DNA of 64,000 nucleotides from Pleurodeles waltl (GCF_031143425.1 NC_090442.1:422919776-422983775); one strand, 5' to 3'; shown: positions 11,193-22,465, counted from the stretch's first letter. The notes: a model not told the origin generated them from the sequence alone. Made by a program: numbers and translations.

Positions 11193-13109
11193 TTGCAAGG
11201 TTTTCAACAACAGATGCCGCAGCAGCAGCAACAGGGAAATGTTATGTTTCAGCCGCAGATGAGAGGCAGAGGTCGAGGAGGTTTTGTAAATAATGGTCCT
11301 GATTTGAATACCGTTATGATTCCAAATGGTATACAGGCAATGAAGAAGGTGATGCCATGTCACACATGCGGAATCGTCGGGCATTGGAAACGGGAGTGCC
11401 CAATGATGGTGCAGGAAGGTGTAGGTCAGCAAAACAATGATGTCAATGCATTCCAGACTATGAGAGGACCGAAACTGAGAGGTCCGAACCCAAATTTTCA
11501 AAACAATATGAACCAGATGCAGGGTCTACAACCCATGCAACCGCAACAGGTGCAAATGCCTCGTGTGCAAATGACACAATTGCAGCCAATGCAACAGCAG
11601 TTTCCTATGGTACCTAATCAGCAAATGCAAATACCCTTAGCACCAATGAATCAGCAGCAAGCAATGCTTCCTCAACAGGTCACGGGTCAGGGAATGAGTC
11701 AAAATGACACAGTACACAAATTCCCACTACACAGCGAGAATGGAATAAAGGATGTATGGGAGAGTGGAAGTTCAGATGAGGAGGGAAATTGTGTGCTTGC
11801 AGCATCTTTGGAAGTTGATCAAAAGGGTCCGTATGTGGAGGGAAGAGTTATGGGTCATCGAGTTTCATTCTTGGTTGACACAGGAGCTACAAGTTTAACT
11901 GTTAGGAGCATTGAAGTGCCAATTCTGCCACTTTCAGGGAGAACAGTTCAAGTAGTGGGAGTAGCAAACAGTTACCTGACGAACCCAATCACAGATCCAG
12001 TACAAGTCAGAATTGGTAACTATCAAGGGTCACATAATTTTGTGGTATGTGACTCAAGCCCGATATCACTGTTAGGGAGAGACCTATTGTGCAAATTGGG
12101 ATGTTCGATTATGTGTTCGAACGATGGAATTAGAATTCAGACGAGCAGTGATGCGGAAGAAGAGGACAGTGTAGAACGGGATGAGATGGAGACTGTCGAT
12201 GAAGAGTATCCTCTGATTACCCTTTTTCCGATGATCACTGAAGCAGATATTCCAGCTGAGTTACAGGAAACAGTCGGAAAAGAAGTGTGGGATATGACAG
12301 GAAAAGAGGTGGGATTGGTGAAAGGAGTGGAACCAGTGAAAGTGACTGTAAAACCCAATGTAACCTTTCCCCAGACCCCACAGTACCATATGGCACAAGA
12401 CACCCTCATGAAAGTCGCCCAACTCATTGATGAGTTTGTAAAGCAGGGAGTACTGAAAGAAGTGTTAAGCAGTCCATGTAATTCACCAATTATGGGACTA
12501 ATCAAGCCAAGTGGAAAAGTACGAATTGTGCAGGACTTGAGGAAAATAAATGACATAATAATTAAATGTTGCCCTGTAGTACCAAATCCAGCTGTGATAA
12601 TGTTTCAAGTCCCTTGCGATGCCGAGTGGTTCTCAGTCATCGACTTGTCACAAGCATTCTTTTCGGTGCCTCTTCATGAGGACAGCCAATTTCTCTTTTG
12701 TTTCAAATTCTTAGACAGAGTTTACAGTTGGTGTCGAATTCCTCAAGGGTTTTCGGAGTCACCGTCAATTTTCAATCAGATTCTAAAGAAAGACTTGGAA
12801 GCGTTAGAATTGCCATTCGAGTCAACCCTAGTACAGTACATTGATGACTTACTGATTGCATCCAAGACAGAAAATGACTGCACAGCCGACACCATTGCCC
12901 TATTGAACCATTTGGGAAGGAATGGACACAAGGTGTCTCCTTCAAAATTACAGTTCTGTCAGAAGAAAGTGAAATATTTGGGTCACCAAATAGAGAAAGG
13001 GTCACAGAGAATAATGAAGGAAAGAATAACAAGTGTACTTCAAATGAGTCCCCCAAAGACGAGGAGCGAGGTGAGGAAGTTTTTGGGAATGGTGAGTTAC
13101 TGTCTTTAA
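11193..13109 (+). pseudogene. pol: gag nucleocapsid, protease and reverse transcriptase (one frame)
   Basis: A single open frame joins nucleocapsid to RT. It starts in a Gln-rich run, then one zinc knuckle CX2CX4HX4C (11358-11399), and a second Gln/Met/Pro-rich run. The aspartic protease follows, with DTGA (from 11877) and LLGRDLL about 75 residues later. The RT has DLSQAFFSVPL (first catalytic Asp), the IPQGFSESP loop, YIDDLL (12837-12854), and the thumb LGHQIEKG. No stop separates nucleocapsid from protease. It ends at a TAA (13107-13109) inside the conserved end of the RT, an evident nonsense mutation because the same frame continues past it. The usual start here is the Gag frame, not the TTG at 11193. 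Confidence 0.87.
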
Positions 13110-14000
13110 TGGATTCCCAACTTCTCCACCCTCGCAAAACCTTTACTGAAACTGACCCAGAAGGATGCATTGGATGAAATTGAGCTGAAAGGAGATGAAA
13201 TGGATGCTTTTATTGAATTGAAAGAATGCATGTGCAGGGCTCCAGCTTTAGGTAGGCCTGATTACACAAAGCCTTTCACATTGTTTTGTCATGAACGTGA
13301 TGCATGTTCCTTGTCTGTCTTGACCCAAGCCCATGGTGGCGTAAACAGACCAGTAGCGTATTTTTCAGCTACTTTGGATCCGGTCGCAGCAGCACTGCCA
13401 GGGTGCTTGCGCGCCGTAGCCGCAGTTGGTATCAGCCTCACACAGAGTGAAGGAATAGTGATGGGACACCCTTTAACAGTCATGGTCCCTCACTCAGTCG
13501 AGATACTTTTGACATGTTCCCGAACACAGCACATGACTGGTGCTAGACTCACAAGGTACGAAACAATAATTCTGGGATCACCTAATGTGCAGCTGAAAAG
13601 GTGCACTACTTTGAATCCAGCAACCTTGTTTCCCAGTGAAAATGCTGAAATTGAGAACGCTGAAGACATCGAGCACGACTGTCTTCAGGTGACTGAATTT
13701 TGCACCAAACCAAGACCTGATATCAAAGATATCCGATTGGAAGAAAATGATCAAATTATTTTTGTTGATGGTTCATGTTTAAGAGATGCACTGGGTGTAT
13801 TGAAAGCAGGGTACGCTGTATGCACAGTAACAGGTGTTTTGGAAGCATCTTGGCTTCAAGGAGTTTACTCTGCACAAGTAGCAGAATTGGTAGCCCTTAC
13901 TAGAGCTTGCCAACTCTCTGCATTGATGAAAGTTACCATTTACACTGACAGCCAGTACGGGTTTGGAATAGTGCATGATTTCGGACAATTGTGGTCAGAG
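13110..14000 (+). pseudogene. pol: pol: RT connection and RNase H
   Basis: Same frame as the preceding segment, after one nonsense codon. It begins WIPNFSTLAKPLLKL, passes through the RT connection (PFTLFCHERD, PVAYFSATLDPVA), and reaches RNase H with IFVDGSC (first catalytic Asp), AELVALTRA (Glu) and YTDSQYGFG (Asp). About 13995-14005 the correct reading moves to another frame, which points to a one-base loss. The old frame runs on without meaning to 14198. The RNase H His region and link to integrase continue in the next entry. Confidence 0.85.
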
Positions 14001-15870
14001 AGGCTTCATGACCTCTTCAGGATCGCCAGTGAAAAATGGCGAAAGAATAAAAGAATTGTTACATGCCATCCAACTACCAGGAGAAGTAGCAGTGGTAAAA
14101 TGCAGTGCACATTCGAAGGGACAGGATTATGTTTCTCTGGGAAATGGATATGCGGATCAAGTCGCAAGGTTTTGCGCATTGAACTGTATATTGCTTAGGG
14201 ATGAATGGAATTTGATAAGTGAACCAGAACTCGAACCAAGCGAAATATTTGCTCTAAAGGTGATAGATACGATGGACAAATTGAAATCCCTACAGAACGA
14301 TGTCAGTGAGGATGAGAAACTCTCGTGGACCAAATCACAATGTGTAAAGAGACTAGATGAATTATGGGTTTCAAGTGAAGGGAAATTCGTTCTTCCAAAT
14401 AGCCTTTTGACACAGATAGCCAGGTTTTACCATGGACAAGCTCATCTTGGGAGGGATGCCATGATTAGGTTGTTCAAAACTGATTGGTTTAACCCCAAAT
14501 TCCGTCAAGTTGCTGAAGCAGTTTGCCACCGTTGCGTCATTTGCCAACAGATGAACGCAGGGAAGGGAACCGTAGTAAATTTGAGCCACATTGGAAGGGC
14601 AGGGGGTCCATTCAGCAGGATGCAAATGGACTTCATTGAGATGCCTGTGCATGGAGGCTTGAAGTATGTGTTGGTGGTTGTGTGCATTTTTAGTCACTGG
14701 ATTGAAGCATACCCTACACGCAGAAATGACAGTCTCACAGTTGCAAAATTACTCTTGAGAGAGTTAATACCAAATTTCGGATTCCCGATCTCTTTAGAAT
14801 CAGATAGGGGAAGTCACTTCAATAATGAAGTAATAAAATTGCTTTGTGCAGCACTGAACATTGAGCAAAAGCTGCATTGTAGCTACCGCCCTGAAGCATC
14901 AGGTCTAGTGGAGCAAATGAATGGCACATTGAAATCAAGAATGGCGAAAATATGTGCATCAACAAACTTGAAATGGCCTGACGCATTGCCTTTGGTACTA
15001 ATGTCAATGAGAAACACCCCTGACAGAAAGACTGGACTGTCCCCACACGAGATTCTCATGGGCAGAGCTATGAGACTTCCAGCAGTTCCTGCAAATGCGC
15101 TTTTGAATATTACAGATGATATGGTGTTAGACTACTGCAAAGGTCTAGCTGATGTGGTTCGATCTTTCTCTCACCAGGTGGAGGCAACCACCTTGCCACC
15201 GATCCAAGGTCCAGGACACGCCCTGAAAGCAGGTGACTGGGTCGTGATAAAGAAGCACGTGAGGAAGTCGTGTTTGGAACCCCGTTGGAAAGGACCTTTC
15301 CAAGTGATTTTGACGACTACCACCGCTGTGAAGTGTGCGGGAGTTCCCAACTGGATTCACGCCAGTCACACAAAGAGGGTGTTGTGTCCCACAAATGAGG
15401 AAGTTGAAGCGCTGAAGTTACCAGTACCTGATAACAAAGTACCAAGCGCTGAGGCAGAGCGAAACAGAACTAGAAGCGAACAAGCAGAAATAGAGGAGGG
15501 AGAAATATTTTCTGAGGACGAAGCCACTGATTCACTTGGGGAAGACCAAGGAGGAGCCTCAGACAGCGACGAAGCAGCTGAAGGTAACAAAGAGCCTGAA
15601 GCAGCTGAAAGTGACAAAGAGCCTGAAGAAAGTAACGGTGACAAAGGGCTCGAAAGAGGTGAAGAAGCAGGAGAGCCTGATCAGAGGAGGGCTTTCCCAG
15701 AAGCAGACGATACAGAAAAAGAAAAGGAAAACCTGATTGACTCCCCAGAAGGAGGGGACAAGGCAGAACAGAACGAAACTGCTCAAACTTCTTCAGAAGA
15801 GATCGCAGGTCCATCAAGTGGACAGTGCAAAAAGAAGACCAAGCATATCGCCAGTAAAACTAAGAACTAG
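14000..15870 (+). pseudogene. pol: pol: end of RNase H, integrase and acidic tail
   Basis: Starts with the RNase H end (RGFMTSSG, VKCSAHSKGQD, NGYADQVAR). The integrase zinc finger is His 14431 and 14443 with Cys 14533 and 14542. The catalytic core has Asp 14629, Asp 14803 and Glu 14911, so 35 residues separate the last two (DD35E), and all three are present. The C-terminal GPF/Y-type domain reads PRWKGPFQV and WIHASHTKR. After it comes an unusual acidic tail of about 160 residues with near-repeats of KEPE, ending at 15868-15870. This half has no stop, so integrase is the best-preserved part of the provirus. The tail is not typical of class I integrases. Confidence 0.88.
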
Positions 15871-16171
15871 AGAAACGTTGAACGACAGTGAAGGGCCAAG
15901 AGTGAAAGAGAAAAGAAAGGAAGTGTCTGTTGTAGTACTAACACCAAGTGAAGAAAAGGACTTGGCCAAAGAGGAAAGTATCAGTGAGAAAGAATCAAAG
16001 GGAGATGCAAAGTTGAAAAGAAAAAGGATACCAAGCAGGAGGTATTCCGGTCCGGAGTGGGCGTACGTAGCCAATAACGATTGGTCAGACGAATTCGTAT
16101 CCCTCAGCCTTGAGAACGAAGAGGCAGAACTTCATTTTGGAAATAAAAACTTTATGGACTCTGTTGATTGA
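15846..16171 (+). pseudogene. Charged Lys/Glu-rich frame between pol and env
   Basis: Open in a different frame from integrase, beginning where the acidic tail turns lysine-rich. It continues with repeated KE/EK runs, then a less biased C-terminus with SRRYSGPEWAYVANNDW and DEFVSLSLENEEAEL, ending at 16169-16171. Its composition matches the acidic tail, so it may be the original end of Pol shifted by one base near 15840-15850. An independent accessory or env-leader frame is the alternative. No domain is recognised. Confidence 0.5.
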
Positions 16172-16300
16172 AACCATTGATAACTTGATTGACTTTTCAA
16201 CCGGCTAAGACATTGCTAACTTGATTGACTTTGAAACCGATTTTGAGACAACGCTGCTAACCGATAAGAGACTAAGCTGCTAAAGAAAACTGTGTGAACA

Positions 16301-16756
16301 TTGAACTCGTTCAGCTTTGTAAATACCTTCAAACACGCTTTGATAAAGTGTCTTCAGCTTTCTGATTCTATACAGATCATGACTAGCTTCACTACACAGG
16401 GGCGTAAAATGAAGTATTGTAAATACATGTGTATAGGCTTAATAACCGCATGCGTACTAATAATTGTAGCAATAGTTCTTGGAATGCATGGTAAAAGTGA
16501 GAGTGAGACAAATGATGCTTCTACTTCTAAACCTATTATCGTTACTGAACTAACAGCTCTGAAGAGACTCGAGCAAGACGAGAGACACTTGCATGATAAG
16601 AAGGAACTTTCATCTAACGTTTTCTATCGCTTACTGAGTGAGTATGTTGAGACCATGGATGCGAAAGATTGTTATGTGTGTACACAAATACCTACCTCAG
16701 TAGTGGAGGGGGGTAATGTATCACAGCATGCCTCTTACATATGGAATTACATGTAG
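16301..16756 (+). pseudogene. env: env: leader with membrane segment and SU start
   Basis: Envelope gene start. Possible initiators are ATG at 16301 and 16379 and the one just before KYCKYMC; which is used cannot be told. A hydrophobic segment (IGLITACVLIIVAIVL) serves as a signal or signal-anchor. SU begins with a Lys/Glu-rich region and the CYVC motif (16670-16681), the CXXC isomerase-type motif expected in gamma-type SU. The reading moves to another frame at about 16710-16735, so the last residues of this frame are not meaningful. Confidence 0.72.
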
Positions 16757-17177
16757 TATAGTAGCTTCCAGATTTTATGCTCAAAAAGACATTCATTATT
16801 TCTATACTAATTACGATGTTACTTTTGCATATGTCCCCATAATAGGGCACCTAAGTAAGATAGCTAGAGATTGGTCTGCCAAATTAATGAGGGAATTTTT
16901 CGAACCAATGTCACCTTTCCACACAGCTCACGCACATAGGGAGAACCTTACATGCTTGCTTTCACCAGTAGAAATAGAATTTTTAGACCGCACTGACGAC
17001 AGAAAGAACTAAATGAAGGAGAAATTAGAGAAGGAATTGCACGAAAGGACTTCTGTAGATAATTATGCTTTTGCCGCAATAAAGACACAAGGGAAAATAG
17101 CTTTAGATACATTGCATGTGGGAAGATTTTGTATACATAGATTTCCATCATATTATGACAGTTTTTGTGGGAACGAG
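16716..17177 (+). pseudogene. env: env: middle of SU, with a stop
   Basis: Continues SU in a second frame (MPLTYGITCSIVASRFY, then VTFAYVPIIGHLSKIARDW). A TAA at 17010-17012 interrupts the frame. The same frame goes on to 17177 with KLEKELHERTSVDNYAFAAI, which resembles retroviral SU and not random sequence. The correct reading then moves to the TM-containing frame somewhere between 17120 and 17175. So SU carries two frameshifts and one nonsense codon. Confidence 0.7.
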
Positions 17178-18042
17178 TGAATGTAAACACACATACGCAT
17201 TCCAACAAAAGTGGACGTTCATGCTGAATGGACAAGACCCAGTCATTCCTGGAGTGTATTATATTTGTGGACTCAACGCCTATTATCGTCTTCCTAAAGG
17301 ATGGTATGGGAGGTGTTATTTGGGAATAGTGTTCCCAAAGGTTTACCAACTCGACGACTTAAAGAAGTTTCCAAGGCTGTCTGAATCACATCGTGTTCAG
17401 AAAAGGGAGACAGCTGCTGGTGTGGTAGGAGATATATTTGGAGCTCTGATTCCTTCAGTAGGAGTCATATTGAATTCAATCAAAATACGAAAGTTGTCTA
17501 CTATTGTGGATAACATGCTGACAAAGTTTTCAGGAGCTATAATCCTGATGGATGCTGAACTCGCTGCAGAAAGAGTTATGACTCTTCAAAATCGGCTTGC
17601 CTTAGACATTCTTTTAGCAAAGGATGGCGGCGTTTGCAAAATGCTTGGCACGCGTCACTGTTGTACATATATACCCGACAGCAGTGGAAAAATTAGAACA
17701 ATGCTTACAAACTTAACTAAAGAAAGTGTAGATTTAAAGGAATTGAAAGAACCCGGAGTTTGGGAGAAAGTTGGAAAAGGATTTGCTTCCGTGGGAAATT
17801 GGCTCAGCAACGTTTGGAACGGATTGTTACTAAAAATAGTAAAGGGAATATTGATAATATTAATTTGTTTATTAGGCTCTTGGGGAATATGGAAAGCTTT
17901 CAAAATGTTAAAAGCAAGGAACAAAAGAAAAAGAGAAGAGAAAATAGAGAACAAAATGGTGGAAATATATAGGGAGAAGTCAAAAGGGACTAAAAGAAAA
18001 AGGGAATTGACTGAAGTGCCAAATTACTATACAGAATTTTAA
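17116..18042 (+). pseudogene. env: env: SU end and transmembrane subunit
   Basis: Open to a TAA at 18040-18042. The end of SU has YYICGLNAYYRLP and WYGRCYLG, typical of gamma-type envelopes. A dibasic cleavage site RVQKR (17392-17406) follows; it lacks Arg at P4. Then come a Gly/Ala-rich fusion-peptide-like stretch, the heptad region, LQNRLALDILLAKDGG in the position of the immunosuppressive-type segment, and C-X7-CC (17635-17664), one residue longer than the usual C-X6-CC. The membrane helix lies at about 17824-17895. The cytoplasmic tail is about 50 residues and very Lys/Arg/Glu-rich. This segment itself is unbroken. Confidence 0.85.
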
Positions 18043-18091
18043 TGGAATAAAATTTGTGGGTAGATTTGATGTGATGACATAATTAGTCATC

Positions 18092-18102
18092 AGAGGAGGG
18101 AT
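18092..18102 (+). promoter_or_regulatory. Polypurine tract
   Basis: AGAGGAGGGAT directly abuts the 3' LTR. This is the usual position for second-strand DNA priming. Confidence 0.8.
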
Positions 18103-19694
18103 TGATGACGCAGAAATAGAAGGTCCGACATATATTCATGTATACCTTGTAATCGAAAACACATAATGAAGTGTGATTTTAGTAAAAGAAATAATGTACG
18201 AGGGAAATTGTGCCCTCGGGGTAGTTCGCCATCATTATAAACGAGCTTTGTTAATCATGAAGTATTAAAAATGTACTAATCCATCATAATCGCAAATGTA
18301 TGCCATGATTTCTTGTCTGAATACTGTTTTGCTTAGCTTAAATTTAGTACAGGCTTTGGCCTAGTTGCTTGGTTTCAAATTCTAACTGCGTGATTCTTTT
18401 TCCTTGAATTAATGAAATATATTCTTGCTTGAAGTTGTATTTTTTCCAGTAGAAACTGGCTGGTACACTTATCTCCAAGGTTTCGTGCTAGGCCGGTTAC
18501 ATCCCCTATGATACAAGGTCAGCCTCTGCAGGTGCGGACAATGGAGGTACAGATAGTAAAATAATTGGCAAACCATGATACAATTTGTGTTCCAAGGCTC
18601 CAAGGACAGTGTTTGCATAAATGGGCGCTAGTAAAAGACAATTTTTGATTGGACAATTTGAAGCCAACCTATGAACCCTCCAATGGAAGACCCTACAGAA
18701 TTTGGAATGTTTCTTACTTAAACCCACCGGACAAAGAGAAGTCAGCCATTTTCCTCGATGCCAGTTTGAAGCCTGATGCCAGACTCCATTTTGGACGACA
18801 CCCTGATGCCCTTTTCTCTATCTGAGAGAAAGAGACTTTAAGAATTCTCACCCTAGAGACTTTAACTTTGATTTGCCCCCGTCTTGCCCATGCAGTAACT
18901 TTGCCCCATTCTCCTTGCCGCTGCAAGGAAACTTGCCCTTAACTTTGCCCCTTTTGAAATTTGCCCCATGCTGATCAACCGGTACCTGAAGGACGAAGAC
19001 TTTTCTTGAATGCTGATTGTATTTGGTAAATATGAAAGGATAAATGTATTATGCATTGTGTTTTTTTTTTCCTTTTAGGTACCAACTGCTACTTTGATAG
19101 GATCCTAGCTAGAAGTTTTCCAAATTTGTGTTGACTAAATTCGTTTTGCATGAAGTCCCACATGCCAATGCTAATTAGGGGTTAGTCGAGGTTTTCATTC
19201 AATGTATCATGAAGAATTGAAATCTTGTTATGCTGACCGAATGTATGCAATTAGTCAAATACAGTTAGTCACATTAGTGATTTGCATTGCTATAACAGAG
19301 TGTATCATCATTCAGATTTTACGTAGATTGGGTTTCTTCCGCCGTTATGGACAGCTAGTAATGTTCATATACATATATCAATTGGTCTCGAGACATATAT
19401 ATATATCGTGCTAGCTTTGTTAATATAGGGAAATAAATTCACTAACTTTTAATAAACTGGTGTGGTTATTCATGACTGAAAGGTCATGGTGCGCCGAAAT
19501 ACCAACTGTTATTGATTTCTGATGTGTTATATTGATCTATTAGTTGAGTATTGATTACCGATTACAACAGTTATTGATTATTGATCTGAGTGACTCGACT
19601 ATTGAGGATGAGGAGAGCCCGACTCGGTTAAAAGATTCACCGACCTCCAACGTGTCCAGGTACAGGTAATTTATAAGGGCTGGACGCGTTATCA
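18103..19694 (+). repeat. 3' LTR of the class I provirus (long form)
   Basis: 1592 bp, from TGATGACG to GTTATCA. It carries about 372 bp absent from the 5' LTR (about 18845-19215), bounded by AAGAATT on both sides. That segment starts with a cluster of about seven degenerate (C/T)TTGCCC motifs at 18860-18968. A polyadenylation signal AATAAA lies at 19432-19437. It is followed by the CGGG target duplicate. Confidence 0.92.
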
Positions 19695-19698
19695 CGGG
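19695..19698. repeat. Right 4-bp target site duplication (CGGG)
   Basis: Matches 6446-6449. Removing the provirus and one copy puts the two L1 halves in the same reading frame. Confidence 0.8.
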
Positions 19699-21573
19699 GC
19701 AGGCTGATTATGGAGTAACATCTGACAGATGGCAGATAATTTGTTTGCTTTGATATTTATAAGCAAGATTTTAGCTTTTCAGGGGGGAGAGGAATATTCA
19801 GGAATGGTTTTAACAGGCTGTAAGTGGGGTGTTAGCGCATGTCTGAGCTGAAGATATCGGAAAACTGAGTATGGTGCAATTGGTACTCCATCTGTAAGTC
19901 TTGAAAGGATTTCATGGTGTCCAACTATGAGATGCTTACGTTATCCCAGGCCGAGAAACCCCAGAGGGCTGACACGTGTGGAAGCCTGTTCCCTCTTCAT
20001 AGGGGAGTCTCCAAAGTAAGCTTACCTGCCCAGCCTATGGACTTCGCTGTCTCCCCCATACCATCAGCATCACTCTTGTGGCAGCTGGCAGGGACGGATG
20101 CCTCCCCCACAGAGCAGTTGGAGGAAGTTGCTGCAGCCAATGACTCACACTTCAGTCGCATAAGCGGAGTCCCTCAAACCCCTTGAACCACCAATTATTC
20201 AGAATGAGAAGGTGTGTAGCCCTATAGTCCAGGGTGGCTACCCCATGTTGAAGGCAGGACGACAACATCTGTCGATCCAGATCCAAGAAACGCGCTCCCC
20301 TGCCCCGCCGCCCAGCCCCACCCCTTATAAGTTGAAAGTCAGGGTGTTAACCTTGGCAAAGAAGGTCCGGTTCACTGGGAACAGGTAATTCTGGAGCGGG
20401 CAAAAAAGTCTAGGCAGTGAAACTGTCTTGAAGATGGCCGACTGACCCAGGAGGGATAGCAGGAGAGTGGACCAAACCGTAACATCCACAGTGAGAGGAT
20501 CACGTTGGAGCTGGAAGTTGGATCCGTACACCTGAAGCCTACCGTTTGTGATAAAGACTTACAGATACATAAAGCCCAGTGGAAGCACTTGTAACACGCA
20601 CTCCCATGACATATTCAGAGGGCACAAGACGATGGGTTATATAGGGGACTTTGTCCTATTCATAGAAGTCCGGAATAGGACCCTAAGGTCAGAAGTATCT
20701 GGAGGGCCGAGGTCCTGTCTCCTGAGGGTCATCTAAGAACATTAGGACGTTGTCAGCGTAGAGGGAAATCCTATCACTCACCCCAATGACCACTGGAAGC
20801 CACGGAACAGGGCGCCCACACGCACCTGTGCTGCCAGCATCTCAATGGCTAAAGCGAATAAAAAAGGTGAGAGCAGGCAACCCCGATGGGCATCCCTTTC
20901 AACAGGGAACCAGTTGACACGACTCCTCCAACTCGGACCCACACCACAAGATTAGTATACAGTAGTCATACAGAGTTAATTAATTTGGGTTTGAATCCTA
21001 AGAGAACCAGGAGTGCGAACACAACTCCAATCCAAAACTTTCTGAACTCTACCATGAGTAGGGCCTGATGACCGGGTAGACACCCACTCAGCTCTATGGC
21101 ATTATAAACATTCTGTATATTGTATCTCGTGGCCTCCCTCGGCATAAAGTTGAACTGGGCCGGATAAACAAGTTGGGTAATCACCCCCTTAAGCCTATTA
21201 GCCACCAGCTTAGCCCATATTTTGACCTTAGAATTTAATAAAGAAATCAGACAAAAGTCCGCACATCGTGTGCCATCTAGGTCCTGTTTCGGGATCACCA
21301 CTATTTTCACTGATCTGAGCTCATGACGAAGTTTGTTGTATGTTAAGGCCTTATTAAAGGTTTTCAGTAGCGAGGGACTCGCCTGGGGCAAAAGCACACG
21401 CCAAAATCCTGCTGGGTAGCCATTGGGTTCTGGCGCTTTAAACAGATGGGGTTGCGCGAGGTCTGCTCCTAGTTCGCATGTGATCTCCTCCCCTAAGTCG
21501 CGGTCTGTCAGAAATAGGCACAGCACTTTGATGGAGGTTAGCCCAAGCAAACGCAGCTTAAGGTCCTCTACCT
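19699..21573 (-). pseudogene. L1 ORF2 reverse transcriptase, 5' half of split copy
   Basis: Minus strand. From the high end: VEDLKLRLLGLTS, LTDRDLGEEITCELG, the PEPNGYPAGFW motif, the palm entry (ISLLN in place of ISLLN-type motif, LANRLKGVI), then SLYADN (20749-20760), where YADD is expected. It continues with a WSTLLLSLLGQSAIFKTVSLP segment (about 20330-20530), and KSFQDLQMEYQLHHTQF near 19880. At least four frame changes and several stops. It is cut by an ERV LTR at 21574 and by the class I provirus at 19694, and continues at 6449. No endonuclease domain is seen next to it. Confidence 0.8.
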
Positions 21574-22465
21574 TGTTTTGCTTTCACTAATGACCAAGCT
21601 GACCAAAATCTCTGGAATGCACTTCTTAGTTTAAAGAAGACATTTATTATTACTTCACCACGAGGTTCCTGAGAAAGGAGATTAGTAGGTTGGAGGCACA
21701 CATTTAAAAATAGTCACAGCAATGAAAGGAAAATATATCAAAGTGATTCTCAACTGCAATGTACACAGCAAATATATATGATTATATTATAGCATAATTG
21801 CAAAGCAAAGAATAAAGTCAAAATTCACCACCGGAGGGCCTGTCAATGCTCTTCATCTTTCTTATGCCAGCAAGTTGATGACCCCTGTTCAAACGTGAGA
21901 ACGTTTTCCACCCTCACGGGACAAGTGTCTGTGTCAGGCATTTGACGTCCAATCCTGACTGAAGTCTCGGAAATTCCCCTGCTGCTGCCCAGGGACACCT
22001 TTTATATCTTCAATTATCATGGAAAAAAGCCTTCTGAAAGGCCCTTCCCTCTCAGATGGGAATTATTTAAAAATGCTGGCTTGTTTAGGTAAACCTTGAC
22101 AGGAATGTGTTGAAAGCTAGCCATCGTTCCGAGACACGCCTTTCAAGGTCATACTGTCCTCTTGCCTATGATAAACACTAGCTTCTCACCTCCTACATGT
22201 GGTGTACCAGCCCTGGCTCTTCGGTGAGAAGAAAAACGCGTAGAAGTAGAAAAAACACATTCCATAAAATGTTTGCATGGAAAAATACTTTAACGTGAAG
22301 GCAAAGCTAAGCTGAATACAGAATGTAATGTCTAATGCCACGATAAAGCCAATAGGCAGCTAAACTGAATATAAAATGTAATCTGCAACTGGTGAACATT
22401 GAACAACTAATATGCACAGTGGTGAAACACAAAGTCAGTGGTCAAATCTACCTATTTTCACTACA
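21574..22465 (-). repeat. 3' LTR of the antisense ERV-L-like element
   Basis: On the plus strand it starts TGTTTTGCTT and ends CACTACA. In element orientation it follows a purine-rich tract (complement of 22466-22495). It is clearly related along its length to the solo LTR at 49770-50605. Shared blocks include AATCTCTGGA near one end, a TCTTTC box, CTGACTGAAGTCTC, GGTGAGAA, and GTCAGTGG near the other. No matching 5' LTR of this family is found in the window. Confidence 0.72.

Larger units (their letters stand above)
6450..19694 (+). mobile_element. Class I (gamma-like) endogenous retrovirus, full structure
   Basis: A 13.2-kb provirus: 5' LTR (6450-7667), primer binding site, leader, gag, pro, pol, a charged segment, env, polypurine tract (18092-18102) and 3' LTR (18103-19694), flanked by CGGG repeats. 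The integrase ends in a GPF/Y-type domain with a WIHASHTKR stretch. Gag has a PPPY late motif and one zinc knuckle. Env has a CXXC in SU and a C-X7-CC in TM. These together place it with gamma/epsilon-like class I retroviruses. All genes carry stops or frameshifts. It sits inside an antisense L1. Confidence 0.92.

Noticed and set aside
11110..11195. Programmed frameshift at the capsid/nucleocapsid border
   Set aside because: A programmed shift upstream of nucleocapsid is not expected. No slippery heptamer with downstream structure stands out, so a simple indel is more likely.
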